Below are positions 16,017 to 24,169 of a stretch of DNA of 64,000 nucleotides, piece by piece; the stretch's first letter is position 1; each line of letters opens with the position of its first letter. The position numbers and the translations under genes are program-made. The notes beneath the pieces are model-generated. The model saw nothing but the letters and a program-made list of their open reading frames with translations. It was not told where the DNA came from and did not search any database. This DNA comes from Hyphomicrobiaceae bacterium (GTDB taxonomy: Bacteria; Pseudomonadota; Alphaproteobacteria; Rhizobiales; Hyphomicrobiaceae), in NCBI GenBank assembly GCA_008933705.1, contig WBUN01000005.1, positions 62,001 to 126,000 on the forward strand, read 5' to 3'.

Positions 16017-17339
16017 CTAACTCCGCATCGCCACCACCTTCGACGCAGCGCGCTCACCTTCGCCTCGGCCAACCGCCTCGACATGATCGGCCCAAGCCTG
16101 GAGCGCCTGTCTGACTGGTTCGGCAAGGACAGCATGATTGTAGTGCCGTCTCGTCACATCTTGGACCTTGGGCGCATGGTTCAGGATCAGATCAATCACG
16201 TCGGGCCGCACTCCACGCTCGCCGAGCCAAGTCGCAATGCAGCGGCGGGCATCGTGGATCGTTGCGTCCTGCAGCCCGAGCACGAAGCACAGTCGATGCA
16301 TTGCCATGGTGATGCTGTCGGCGTGCAGGTGTGGGTGCTTCGGTTCCCTGCCGATCCGAACCTTCTTCATGTCAGCAGGAAAGACGCATTCGCTGCTGCC
16401 TGCCCGCCCAATGGCCTCTCGGAAGATCGCCGCCGCCTGCCTCGACAAGGGCACGCGCTGCTCTTTGCCGTTCTTCGTGCGCCCCTCTGTCACCCTGCCA
16501 CCGACCTTGCTATCGCCGGGAATGATCCATGTCGGCGCCGTACCACCCAAGTCGCGAAGCTCTGATTTGCGTGCCCCAGCAACTTCAAGGCGACGTTGGC
16601 CGGTCAGAAACGCGAGCTTGAGAATGGCGCGCACGGGCCACGAAAGTCCAGTGTCGTCGCGATCGAGCCCGACCCAAAGCGTCCGCAGCTCGTCTTCGCT
16701 GAGCACGCGCGTCCGCGCCACGCTTGAGGATCGCCGCGCAAGCCCTGATGCCGGGTTCTCGGAAACGAGATTGCGGCCCATCGCCCAACGATATGTCGAG
16801 CTGATCGCGCTCTTCACATGGTCGGCGTGCCGCAATGCCCCGCGCTTCTCGATGCCGTGCAGGATCGTCGCAACTTGCTCGCGCGTAACGTCACCGGCCG
16901 GATGGTCCCCGATCACAGGGTACACATCGTACTTCAGCATCGCCGTGTATTCGTTCCGCGTCCTGGTGCTGATCTCCACGTCACTCGCGAGCCGATCCTC
17001 AGCAAGTTGCTTGAACGTCATCGCGGTCCACGCGGCTTTGGCTGACGCGACAGGATCGTCCCCAGCCTCGACCTTCGTCATGGTGTCGAAGGCTTGCTTC
17101 CTTGCATCCTGCAGAGTCACAAGCTTGCGATCGCCGATCTTGCTGCGCCGGAAGACACGCTTGGCGCCGATCCGCACCTGATATCGAACGAAATACGTGG
17201 CAACGCCGGTTGGCTGGACGACGAGCGTCAGCCCCGGCACACCCTCGATCTTCCACTCAGTAAGCTTCCCGTTCCGTGGGCCAGCCTTGTTCACTGCCTG
17301 GCTGTTGAACGGCAGTACGTGCTTCGCAATCCCCGCCAT
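16017..17339 (-). CDS. int: P4-type tyrosine integrase
   Basis: The product has 440 residues. An N-terminal arm-binding domain of the DUF4102 type covers about residues 1-95, a SAM-like core-binding domain about 105-190, and the catalytic domain the rest. Tyrosine recombinase residues are visible: Arg in Thr-Gly-Gln-Arg-Arg, His-Asp-Ala-Arg-Arg, a Leu-Asn-His-Ala, and the nucleophile Tyr in Arg-Arg-His-Tyr-Asn-His. The ATG at 17339 is chosen because GAGGG lies 5 bases upstream and it begins the domain. An upstream ATG at 17429 would run through the repeated arm-type sites. It lies next to the comM junction, which it presumably created. Confidence 0.9.
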   Translation of the reverse strand: MAGIAKHVLPFNSQAVNKAGPRNGKLTEWKIEGVPGLTLVVQPTGVATYFVRYQVRIGAKRVFRRSKIGDRKLVTLQDARKQAFDTMTKVEAGDDPVASAKAAWTAMTFKQLAEDRLASDVEISTRTRNEYTAMLKYDVYPVIGDHPAGDVTREQVATILHGIEKRGALRHADHVKSAISSTYRWAMGRNLVSENPASGLARRSSSVARTRVLSEDELRTLWVGLDRDDTGLSWPVRAILKLAFLTGQRRLEVAGARKSELRDLGGTAPTWIIPGDSKVGGRVTEGRTKNGKEQRVPLSRQAAAIFREAIGRAGSSECVFPADMKKVRIGREPKHPHLHADSITMAMHRLCFVLGLQDATIHDARRCIATWLGERGVRPDVIDLILNHAPKVQDVTRRHYNHAVLAEPVRQALQAWADHVEAVGRGEGERAASKVVAMRS

Positions 17340-17374
17340 CTTGTCCCTCGTTCCCGAGCTGGGCCTGAGCATAT

Positions 17375-17459
17375 ATGTGCCATTGTTCGGCAAGACTGTC
17401 AATCTAATGGCGCATAAATGGCACATCAAAATGCTTTGGATGGCACATCAGTGGCACAT
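17375..17459. promoter_or_regulatory. Repeated ATGGCACAT boxes, candidate integrase arm sites
   Basis: ATGGCACAT occurs at 17418-17426 and 17440-17448, as GTGGCACAT at 17451-17459, and inverted at 17375-17383. A one-mismatch copy (ATGGCGCAT) lies at 17406-17414. Clustered short repeats between an integrase gene and its attachment site are what arm-type binding sites look like. They also overlap the expected int promoter, which would give autoregulation. Confidence 0.6.
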
Positions 17460-17513
17460 GCAAATGAGCTTGCTCGATCCTGTGCGCTGCCGAGTAGTTC
17501 GCGCAGATCGTCA

Positions 17514-17527
17514 AGTGTACACCGCAA
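17514..17527. promoter_or_regulatory. AGTGTACACCGCAA box (copy 2)
   Basis: This is an exact 14-base copy of the box at 10530-10543 beside the putative origin. It sits between the integrase arm-type sites and the comM junction. A shared regulator of excision and replication is a plausible explanation. Confidence 0.45.
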
Positions 17528-17536
17528 ATGGCTGAT

Positions 17537-18757
17537 TTAGTGCAAGGATTGCCGGGGCAATGCTACTTGGGCTCGACCAGTAAAATTCCAGCCTGCCTGA
17601 ACCTCGATCTGCAAATCGATGCGGTCGAGCAGCGGCCCCGAGACGCGCGCCTGGTAGTCCGCAGCGCAGCGTGGCCCCCGCTTGCAGGTCTGGCCCGGTG
17701 CGGCGCCGCCGCAGCGGCACGGGTTCATGGCGGCGACCAGCTGGATCCGCGAGGGATAGGTGATGCGGTGGTTGGCGCGGGCGATCACGGTCTCGCCGGT
17801 CTCGAGCGGCTGGCGCAGGGAGTCGAGCACGTTCGGCAGGAATTCGGGCAGCTCGTCGAGGAACAGCACGCCGAGGTGGGCGAGCGAGGCCTCGCCGGGG
17901 CGCGGCCGCGAGCCGCCGCCCACGAGCGCGGCCATGCTGGCCGAATGATGCGGCGCTCGAAACGGACGGCGCGTGGCGAGCTTGCCGCCCATCAGCTCGC
18001 CGGCCAGCGAGTGCACCATGGACACTTCCAGCATCTCCTCGGGCGACAGCGGCGGCAGGATGGAGGGCAGGCGCGCGGCCAGCATCGACTTGCCCGAGCC
18101 CGGCGCGCCGATCATCAGCAGGTTGTGGCCGCCAGCGGCGGCGATCTCCAAGGCACGCTTGGCACTCTCCTGTCCTTTGACGTCTGCCAGATCGGGCAGA
18201 TCGGACGCCGGCGGATCGATGTTGGGCTTCGGCCGCGCCAGGATCTGCAGGCCCTTGAAGTGGTTGACCAGCGACAGCAGATGCGGCGCGGCCAGCACCT
18301 GCATGCTCTCGTCCGCCCAGGCGGCCTCCGGCCCGCAGGCGCCTGGGCAGATCAGCCCCTTGCTCATGGCGTTGGCGCCGATGGCGGCGGGAAGCGCGCC
18401 CGGCACAGGACGGATCGATCCGTCCAGCGCCAGTTCGCCGATTGCGGCAAAGCCCTCGATGGCGTCGGGCGAGATGGCACCCATGGCCACCATCATGGCG
18501 AGCGCGATCGGCAGATCGAAGTGGCTGCCCTCCTTGGGCAGATCGGCAGGCGCGAGATTGACGGTGATGTGCTTGTAGGGCAGGCCGAGGCCGACCGCGT
18601 GCAGCGCATTGCGAACCCGCTCACGACTTTCCGCCACCGCCTTGTCGGGCAGGCCGACGACGGCAAAGACGTGTCCGCCGGAGCTGATGCGGACCTGCAC
18701 CTCTACGGGCCGCGCCTCGATGCCGACGAAGGCGAGCGTGGAGATCTGGCCATACAT
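17537..18757 (-). pseudogene. comM: comM (YifB/Mg-chelatase-like ATPase), cut by the integrated element
   Basis: The remaining frame encodes 406 residues, against about 510 in the family. The N-terminal S5-like domain and the AAA+ core are intact: P-loop Gly-Ala-Pro-Gly-Ser-Gly-Lys-Ser near residue 220, Walker B Leu-Phe-Leu-Asp-Glu-Leu-Pro-Glu-Phe, and the Met-Asn-Pro-Cys-x-Cys-Gly motif. The family match ends at Leu-Asp-Arg-Ile-Asp-Leu-Gln-Ile-Glu-Val. About 20 element-encoded residues follow, and the Mg_chelatase C-terminal domain is absent. ComM is a hexameric helicase that aids integration of DNA in natural transformation, so that function is probably lost here while the element is present. 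Confidence 0.85.
17601..17627. other. Right attachment junction within comM
   Basis: Codons for Asp-Arg-Ile-Asp-Leu-Gln-Ile-Glu of comM occupy this stretch, and the family match stops at its left end. The crossover must lie in or beside it, because the other comM part should begin with the same core sequence at the far (unseen) end of the element. Confidence 0.6.
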
Positions 18758-18972
18758 GTGCGCCCCCCGGCGTTAACGCGGCAAGCCTATGTCGGCACCC
18801 TCGAGTGGTCAAGAACAATTAGAGAACATTTGAGTGGAGAGCGTCGGCCTTGGTTGCGGGCCGGCCCTGCAACCTCCGGCGACGCTGCGCCGAACGCGGC
18901 AACGCCGAAGCAGCACGTGACGCTCAGCGGGTCGACCGGCGCGAAGGGGGAGGGCGATCTTGAAGCGCTTGA
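18758..18972. other. comM upstream region
   Basis: This 215-base stretch lies between comM and the end of the AraC-type gene. It would hold the comM promoter. No gene or strong terminator was recognised. Confidence 0.3.
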
Positions 18973-19386
18973 TCACCCTGTTCCCTTCTCCGCGACCGGC
19001 CCGGATCCAGATGCTCCGGCTCCCGGACCGAAGCCGGCGGGCGTCATGCGCGCCAAATGCAGCGTCGCCGAGGGCGTCTCGCCATAGCGCGCGCGATACC
19101 AGGTCGCGAAGCGTCCCAGGTGGTTGAAGCCGCACTGCGCGGCGATGCCAGTGATACGTGCATCCGGCGGGGCGCGAAGCAGCTCCTGCCGGGCTCGTTG
19201 CAGGCGAACCCACCGGATGTGCTCGACCGGCGTGCAACCAAGATCGCGGCGGAAATGCTTCTGCAGCGTGCGACGTGCGACGCCGCAACTCGTGGCAAGC
19301 TCGCCGATCGTCCAGGCGCGTGTGGGATCGGCTTCGACCAGTTCGATCGACTTATGCAAATACCAAGGATGCAACTCGGTCGACAT
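18973..19386 (-). CDS. Short AraC-family transcription regulator
   Basis: The product has 137 residues. Two helix-turn-helix units of the AraC type span about residues 10-110: the first with Thr-Ile-Gly-Glu-Leu-Ala-Thr-Ser-Cys-Gly-Val, the second with Ile-Ala-Ala-Gln-Cys-Gly-Phe-Asn-His-Leu-Gly-Arg-Phe and the Tyr-Arg-Ala-Arg-Tyr-Gly-Glu-Thr-Pro end. There is no effector-binding domain, so it is a stand-alone DNA-binding module or a truncated regulator. It is divergent from the methanethiol oxidase-like gene at 19656 and may control it through the 270-base gap between them. Confidence 0.75.
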   Translation of the reverse strand: MSTELHPWYLHKSIELVEADPTRAWTIGELATSCGVARRTLQKHFRRDLGCTPVEHIRWVRLQRARQELLRAPPDARITGIAAQCGFNHLGRFATWYRARYGETPSATLHLARMTPAGFGPGAGASGSGPVAEKGTG

Positions 19387-19655
19387 GGCTGCCTCCCGTA
19401 GCTGCTCGAGCCTAGCACAGGACGCGTTGGGAGCAGACGCAAAATGGACAGATAGGGCGCAAAACGGATTGCCGGAGCCCGTTCCACCGCAGATGATCCA
19501 CTGCGGGAAGATCGCCGGTGCGACCCGCTCGGCAGCGGGGGTCGCAAACCGCCTGTGGGCCGTCGTGATCTTGCTCCATCGACACTGATCCCGCTCACAC
19601 CGCCGCCAGCGAAGCTTTCCAGTCGTTCAGCAGCCACAAGCTAGGGATGCTTCAA
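19387..19655. other. Divergent promoter region of the AraC-type and SBP56 genes
   Basis: The 269-base space between two divergent genes should hold both promoters and any AraC-type operator. No clear palindrome or gene was recognised in it. Confidence 0.3.
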
Positions 19656-21050
19656 ATGACGACATGGACCCCCGATCCGAGTTTCTACCCCTCCCCGCGC
19701 ATGGCCATGAAGGCGTCACCCGAGACGCTGGCGTACGTGGCAGCATTCGACCCCAATCGTAAGACGCCCGATGCCATCGCCGTGGTCGACGTCGATCCCA
19801 AATCGAAGTCCTACGCGCAGATTGTCGGCAGCACGGCGATGCCCAACGCCGGCGACGAGCTGCACCACTTCGGCTGGAATGCCTGCTCTTCGTGCCTGTG
19901 CCCCAATGCGCCGCACGCGCATACGGAACGGCGCTACCTGGTCGTTCCAGGCTTGCGTTCATCGCGCATCCACATCCTCGACACCAAGGCCGATCCCAAG
20001 AAGCCGAAGATCGTCAAGGTGGTGGAGCCCACCGAGGTCGCCGAGAAGGTGGGCTACACGCGGCCGCACACGGTGCACTGCGGGCCTGAGGGCATCTACG
20101 TCGCCGCGCTCGGCAACCGCGAGGGCAAGGGACCGGGCGGTGTGTTCCTGATGGATGCCGAGACCTTCGATGTGCGCGGCCAGTGGGAGGTGGACCGCGG
20201 ACCCCAGCATTTTGCTTACGACGCCTGGTGGCACCTCGGCCACGACACCCTCGTCACCAGCGAATGGGGCACGCCCGACATCTTCGAGAACGGGCTGATC
20301 CCCGAGGTGCTGCTGGGTGCCAAGTACGGCCGGCGCCTGCACTTCTGGGACCTGCACAAGAGGAAGCACCTGCAGACCATCGATTTCGGCGACAAGTACC
20401 AGCTGGTATTCGAGCTGAGGCCCGCGCACGATCCCACCAAGGCCTACGGCTTCGTCAACTGCGTGGTCAGTCTCGAGAACCTCTCCTCCTCGATCTGGAC
20501 CTGGTACAAGGACGGCGACAAGTGGGCGGTCAAGAAGGTCGTCGAGATCCCGGCCGAGCCGGCGGCCGAGGACCAGCTCCCCCCGCTGCTCAAGGGCTTC
20601 AAGGCCGTGCCGCCGCTCGTCACCGACATCGACCTGTCCATGGACGACAAGTATCTCTATGTAGCCTGCTGGGGCACCGGCGATCTGCAGCAGTACGACG
20701 TGTCCGATCCCTTCAACCCCAAGCTCGCCGGCAAGGTCAGGATCGGCGGCATCGTTTCCAAGGCCTCGCACCCGGGCGCCAAGAACGGCGCGCTCAGCGG
20801 CGGGCCGCAGATGGTGGAGATCAGCCGCGACGGCAAGCGCGTCTACTTCACCAACTCGCTCTACGGCGCCATCGATCCGCAGTTCTATCCTGACGGCATC
20901 GAGGGCTGGATGGTGAAGCTCGACGCCAAGCCCGAGGGCGGCATCGCCTTCGATGAGAAGTTCTTCGTGCGGTGGCCCGCTCCGCACCGCCCGCATCAGG
21001 TGCGGCTCGAGGGCGGCGACTGCTCGTCGGATTCCTACTGCTATCCGTGA
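19656..21050 (+). CDS. Selenium-binding protein 56 family, probable methanethiol oxidase
   Basis: The product has 464 residues, full length for the SBP56 family. Family motifs are present, including a Trp-Asn-Ala-Cys-Ser-Ser-Cys segment, many conserved His, and the terminal Gly-Asp-Cys-Ser-Ser-Asp segment. Methanethiol oxidases of this family, described from Hyphomicrobium, convert methanethiol with oxygen to formaldehyde, hydrogen sulfide and peroxide. Some carry a signal peptide; none is seen here, so a cytoplasmic form is predicted. The ATG at 19656 has AGGGA 8 bases upstream, better than the ATG at 19647. A membrane protein gene follows. The formate dehydrogenase 30 kb away could oxidise formate derived from its product, which is inference. 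Confidence 0.8.
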   Translation: MTTWTPDPSFYPSPRMAMKASPETLAYVAAFDPNRKTPDAIAVVDVDPKSKSYAQIVGSTAMPNAGDELHHFGWNACSSCLCPNAPHAHTERRYLVVPGLRSSRIHILDTKADPKKPKIVKVVEPTEVAEKVGYTRPHTVHCGPEGIYVAALGNREGKGPGGVFLMDAETFDVRGQWEVDRGPQHFAYDAWWHLGHDTLVTSEWGTPDIFENGLIPEVLLGAKYGRRLHFWDLHKRKHLQTIDFGDKYQLVFELRPAHDPTKAYGFVNCVVSLENLSSSIWTWYKDGDKWAVKKVVEIPAEPAAEDQLPPLLKGFKAVPPLVTDIDLSMDDKYLYVACWGTGDLQQYDVSDPFNPKLAGKVRIGGIVSKASHPGAKNGALSGGPQMVEISRDGKRVYFTNSLYGAIDPQFYPDGIEGWMVKLDAKPEGGIAFDEKFFVRWPAPHRPHQVRLEGGDCSSDSYCYP

Positions 21051-21084
21051 GCAGCAGGGCCTGGGCGCAATTAGCTGCAAGGCG

Positions 21085-21708
21085 ATGACCGAAGCGGTGC
21101 CGTGGTTTGCGCTTGCGGGGTTGGGGGCCTTTCATGGGCTCAACCCGGCCATGGGCTGGCTCTTTGCCGTCGCCCTCGGCCTGAACAGGCGGGACCGCTC
21201 CATCGTGTGGCTCGCACCGCTGCCGATTGCCTTCGGACACGCGCTCTCGGTTGGCGCCGTGGCCGGCACATTCATTATGGCGGGCGTGGTGATCGACCCA
21301 GACCTCGTGCGCATTGCGGCCGGCCTCGGCCTGATTGGCTGGGCGTTCTATCACTGGCGCTACGGACATCGGCATCGCGTGCGGTTTGGCATGCAGGCCG
21401 GATTGGCCGGCCTTGCCATCTGGTCCTTCCTCATGGCGACCGCGCACGGTGCCGGCCTCATGCTATGGCCGGCGCTGATGCCGCTCTGCACCTCCGCGGC
21501 CGCGCAGCCTGCCGGCGCCGGTCCGCTTACAACCGCCCTTCTGGGTATCGGGCTGCATACCCTGGCGATGCTGGTGGTCACCAGCTTGCTTGCCATTACG
21601 ATCTACGAATGGGTCGGGCTCGAAATCCTGCGCCGCGCCTGGATCAACATCGACCTGATTTGGACGTTCGCGCTCGTTGCGGCCGGCGGGTTCTTGCTCT
21701 TCACTTGA
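21085..21708 (+). CDS. Multi-pass membrane protein next to the SBP56 gene
   Basis: The product has 207 residues with about six hydrophobic segments and a conserved-looking Gly-Ala-Phe-His-Gly-Leu-Asn-Pro-Ala-Met-Gly-Trp near the N-terminus. A His-rich loop lies near residue 90. It resembles small cytochrome-biogenesis or metal-transport membrane proteins but was not assigned. The start is uncertain: the ATG at 21085 has an AAGG only two bases upstream. It follows the SBP56 gene by 34 bases on the same strand, so an operon is likely and a role in metal supply or export for that enzyme is possible. Confidence 0.55.
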   Translation: MTEAVPWFALAGLGAFHGLNPAMGWLFAVALGLNRRDRSIVWLAPLPIAFGHALSVGAVAGTFIMAGVVIDPDLVRIAAGLGLIGWAFYHWRYGHRHRVRFGMQAGLAGLAIWSFLMATAHGAGLMLWPALMPLCTSAAAQPAGAGPLTTALLGIGLHTLAMLVVTSLLAITIYEWVGLEILRRAWINIDLIWTFALVAAGGFLLFT

Positions 21709-21747
21709 CGGTTGAGCAGGCGCGCCCTCGCCCTGACCGTCCCTTCG

Positions 21748-23013
21748 TCAGAAGAAGAGCACCGGCGCGAAGCCGCCGCCCGGCGTCCTGAAATTCGTCG
21801 TCTGTCCCTGATAGAGCCGCGCCGCAGCCAGCAGCATGCGCCCGTCGTATGTGAACAGGCGGACATCGGTCTTGCGCGGCTGGCGTGCCTCGTCGATCTC
21901 GATCATGCGCTCACCTGGCGGGGCGAATTCCTGAGCGACATAGTCACCGGCGACGATCTGCTGCCACACACTGCGCGTAAGCTTGTCGCCGCGATAGACG
22001 GCCTTGGCACCGTGACCGGTTGCGGGCTTGAAGAAGTAGGCCTTGCGCTTGTCCCACAGCCCGGTCGCGTTGTGCGACGAGACGCGCACCGTGCGCGGGA
22101 TCTGGGCAGCCTGGTCTGCCAGCTCCGGCGCCAGGCCCATGTCAAGGAGCGTGCCGCGGCTCGAAAGGAGCGTGAGGTTGCGCTTGTCGGCAAGCAGCGC
22201 GTGGTTGCGCGGATTGGGCGTGAGGACGACAGCGCCCGCCAAATAGGCCCCGCGCAGTGCAGCGTGCTCCGGGCGATCGAGCGAGAAATCGACGAGGCGA
22301 TTGTAGACGAGGTCGACCGGCGCATCGCCGGCCCATAGTCTGCTCTCAGCATGGCGCAGTGCGGAAGCGTCCGCGATGACGGCGTCTATGCCGCGGCGGC
22401 GGAACGTCTCGCGCGCCAGCAGGAACTCCGGATAGAGGTATTGGCTCTCCGGATCATCGTCGACGATGGCGACGCGCTGCAAGGCGGCGCTGCCGCGCTG
22501 AAGCGCCCATTCCGCCTCGAACATGCGCATGAGCTCAGCGTCGAAGTCGGCCACGAGCGGCAGCCGGAAGGCGTGCGAAACCTCGAGACAGCAGGCGCGC
22601 TGGGCCTTGGCAAGCAGCGCATTGAGGAAGGCGCCGCCTGCGTTGGTGTTGACCTCGATCAGCTTGGGGCCTTCGGCGCTCAGATGGAAGTCATATCCCA
22701 TGAAGACGCCGCGCGGTCCGGGATCGAACCGGGCGATATCAGGCGCCCAGCTCAACACCGCTTCCCGATACGCGGGCAGTAGCGCGGCGGCCTCGATCAT
22801 GCGGACGACGGCTGTCATCCTCTCGAGGTCGCGCGCCGAATGGAAGACAGGGACGTTCGAGAACAGATGCGCGCGGGGGAGGAGGTAGCGGGCCGAGAAC
22901 TCGGGGTCGCGGGCCTCGCGCTCCATCGCCGCGTGCAGCTGCTCGCGGTCGAGGGTGACGCAGAAGCACGCGCTGTTCAGGCGCTCTGCGGCCGTGGGCA
23001 ACATGATGGTCAT
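21748..23013 (-). CDS. Conserved hypothetical protein, permuted ATP-grasp-like
   Basis: The product has 421 residues. The middle carries a Gly-Tyr-Asp-Phe-His-Leu followed by a Lys-Leu-Ile-Glu-Val-Asn-Thr-Asn-Ala-Gly-Gly motif, which resembles the metal/ATP-binding Glu and Asn of ATP-grasp proteins. The C-terminal part has a Phe-Phe-Lys-Pro-Ala-Thr-Gly-His-Gly-Ala-Lys strand suggestive of the ATP-binding lysine loop. The order of these parts suggests a circularly permuted ATP-grasp ligase, as in glutathionylspermidine-synthetase-like families. The substrate is unknown. It is on the same strand as the ArsR/ArsP pair and 66 bases downstream of it, so it may belong to the same operon. Confidence 0.6.
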   Translation of the reverse strand: MTIMLPTAAERLNSACFCVTLDREQLHAAMEREARDPEFSARYLLPRAHLFSNVPVFHSARDLERMTAVVRMIEAAALLPAYREAVLSWAPDIARFDPGPRGVFMGYDFHLSAEGPKLIEVNTNAGGAFLNALLAKAQRACCLEVSHAFRLPLVADFDAELMRMFEAEWALQRGSAALQRVAIVDDDPESQYLYPEFLLARETFRRRGIDAVIADASALRHAESRLWAGDAPVDLVYNRLVDFSLDRPEHAALRGAYLAGAVVLTPNPRNHALLADKRNLTLLSSRGTLLDMGLAPELADQAAQIPRTVRVSSHNATGLWDKRKAYFFKPATGHGAKAVYRGDKLTRSVWQQIVAGDYVAQEFAPPGERMIEIDEARQPRKTDVRLFTYDGRMLLAAARLYQGQTTNFRTPGGGFAPVLFF

Positions 23014-23079
23014 TTGCTTCTCGCCTCTATCGGTCGCCTTGCAGCGCGGCCCGGTGCCGGGCGCCGCAGCCCTTTGCGT

Positions 23080-24120
23080 TCATCCCGCTACCCACTGAAA
23101 TGCGAGCCCCGAGAAGACAGCTCCCAACGTGGCAAAGGCAAGGTAAGCCGCGAAGACGCTTTGACGCGCGACAGCCCAGACGGCGAGAGCTGCAGGTATC
23201 GACGTCACGCCACCGCCTACAAGGAAGGCCATCGCAGCTCCCGGTGCCATACCCTTGTCGAGGAGGCCGGCGACGAGTGGCAGCGCCGCATTGCCGTTGA
23301 GATAGGTTGGGACGCCCACCACGGTCGCAGTCAGGATCGACAGCAGGCCGCCGTCACCAGCGATGCTCGCAACGAGATTGCCCGGCACGTAGGCCACCAT
23401 CAGGCTCTCCAGCACGAAGGCCAGCATCAGCCACTTCCCGAGGAAGAGTGCGTTCTGACGCGCATTGGTCCAGAACGCATCGCGACGGGCCGGCTCCTCC
23501 CAGTAGTGCCAGATGACGGCCTTCGGATCGCGGATCTTCGAGCCGGCGCAGCCGCCGTTGCCGACGCCTTCACGCAGTGGCTGGCCGGCGAGGAAGCCGA
23601 TGCGCTGCATCGCCAGCACGCCGAACCCGCCGAGAAGTCCGACTCCGATGGCGGCAAAGGTCTTCGCGGCGGCAAACTGCAGGCCGAGGACGCCGGCGGT
23701 GAGCATGAACATGGACGGGTCCATCAGCGGCGAGGCGAGCCAGAAGGCCATGACCGGTGCGAGAGGAACGCCGGTTGCGAGCAGGGCAGCGATCACAGGG
23801 ATGACGCCGCAGGAGCAGAAGGGCGAAAGCGCGCCCACCAGGCTGGCCAAAAGGACCATCACCTCCGGGCGCCCGGCGAATGCGCTGGCGATCAGGTTTT
23901 CCGCGCCCGTGGCCTTGGCATAGGCCGTCAGACCGATCGACAGTGCGAAGAACGGCAGGATGCTCCAGACGGCCTTGGCGGTGAACGCAGCGGATGATGC
24001 GGCCTGATGGGGAACAAGTACCGCGAGGGCCGCGAAGATGAGGGCGACAGCAGTCCAGGCCGGGTCAAGCCTCGGCGCTCGCCATTCTCGGATCTCGGTA
24101 AGCAGCGTTTGGATCGACAT
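23080..24120 (-). CDS. ArsP-type permease (DUF318 family)
   Basis: The product has 346 residues with about eight to ten membrane segments. The family's Phe-Cys-Ser-Cys-Gly-Val-Ile-Pro motif is present near residue 107, followed by a Pro-Leu-Met-Asp-Pro-Ser segment, and the second half has a Val-Pro-Thr-Tyr-Leu-Asn-Gly-Asn-Ala motif. ArsP members export methylated trivalent arsenicals. Other members of the family handle different metals or metalloids, so the substrate is open. It follows an ArsR-type regulator by 49 bases, and a candidate operator overlaps its ribosome binding site. Confidence 0.75.
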   Translation of the reverse strand: MSIQTLLTEIREWRAPRLDPAWTAVALIFAALAVLVPHQAASSAAFTAKAVWSILPFFALSIGLTAYAKATGAENLIASAFAGRPEVMVLLASLVGALSPFCSCGVIPVIAALLATGVPLAPVMAFWLASPLMDPSMFMLTAGVLGLQFAAAKTFAAIGVGLLGGFGVLAMQRIGFLAGQPLREGVGNGGCAGSKIRDPKAVIWHYWEEPARRDAFWTNARQNALFLGKWLMLAFVLESLMVAYVPGNLVASIAGDGGLLSILTATVVGVPTYLNGNAALPLVAGLLDKGMAPGAAMAFLVGGGVTSIPAALAVWAVARQSVFAAYLAFATLGAVFSGLAFQWVAG

Positions 24121-24124
24121 GTTT

Positions 24125-24147
24125 CTACTCTTCTAGATTTCTAGTAG
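24125..24147. promoter_or_regulatory. Candidate ArsR operator 2
   Basis: An imperfect palindrome, CTACT...CTAGATTTCTAGTAG, lies between arsR and the permease gene, just before the permease start. It shares CTAGAAAT with the site upstream of arsR, consistent with a second regulator site in the operon. Confidence 0.45.
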
Positions 24148-24169
24148 CGTCGAGGCAAAAAAAAGGGGA

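Larger units (their letters stand above)
1..17600. mobile_element. Integrated satellite/prophage-like element in comM (left end outside window)
   Basis: The right boundary is where the comM reading frame stops matching the family, near 17,600. A tyrosine integrase gene begins about 260 bases inside it. Behind the integrase come an AlpA-like regulator, a RepB-like primase, a VapE-type helicase, an iteron-like repeat array, several small unknown proteins and a lytic-transglycosylase virion-type protein. This order (integrase, AlpA, primase/helicase, origin) is typical of P4-like satellites and related replicating islands. No terminase, portal or capsid gene is visible in the 17.6 kb, but the left end is off the window. 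Base composition is visibly less GC-rich than the chromosome to the right. Confidence 0.8.

Noticed and set aside
17528-19087. A 519-codon plus-strand frame opposite comM
   Set aside because: It spans the comM gene, the intergenic region and part of the AraC gene in antisense and shows no domain.
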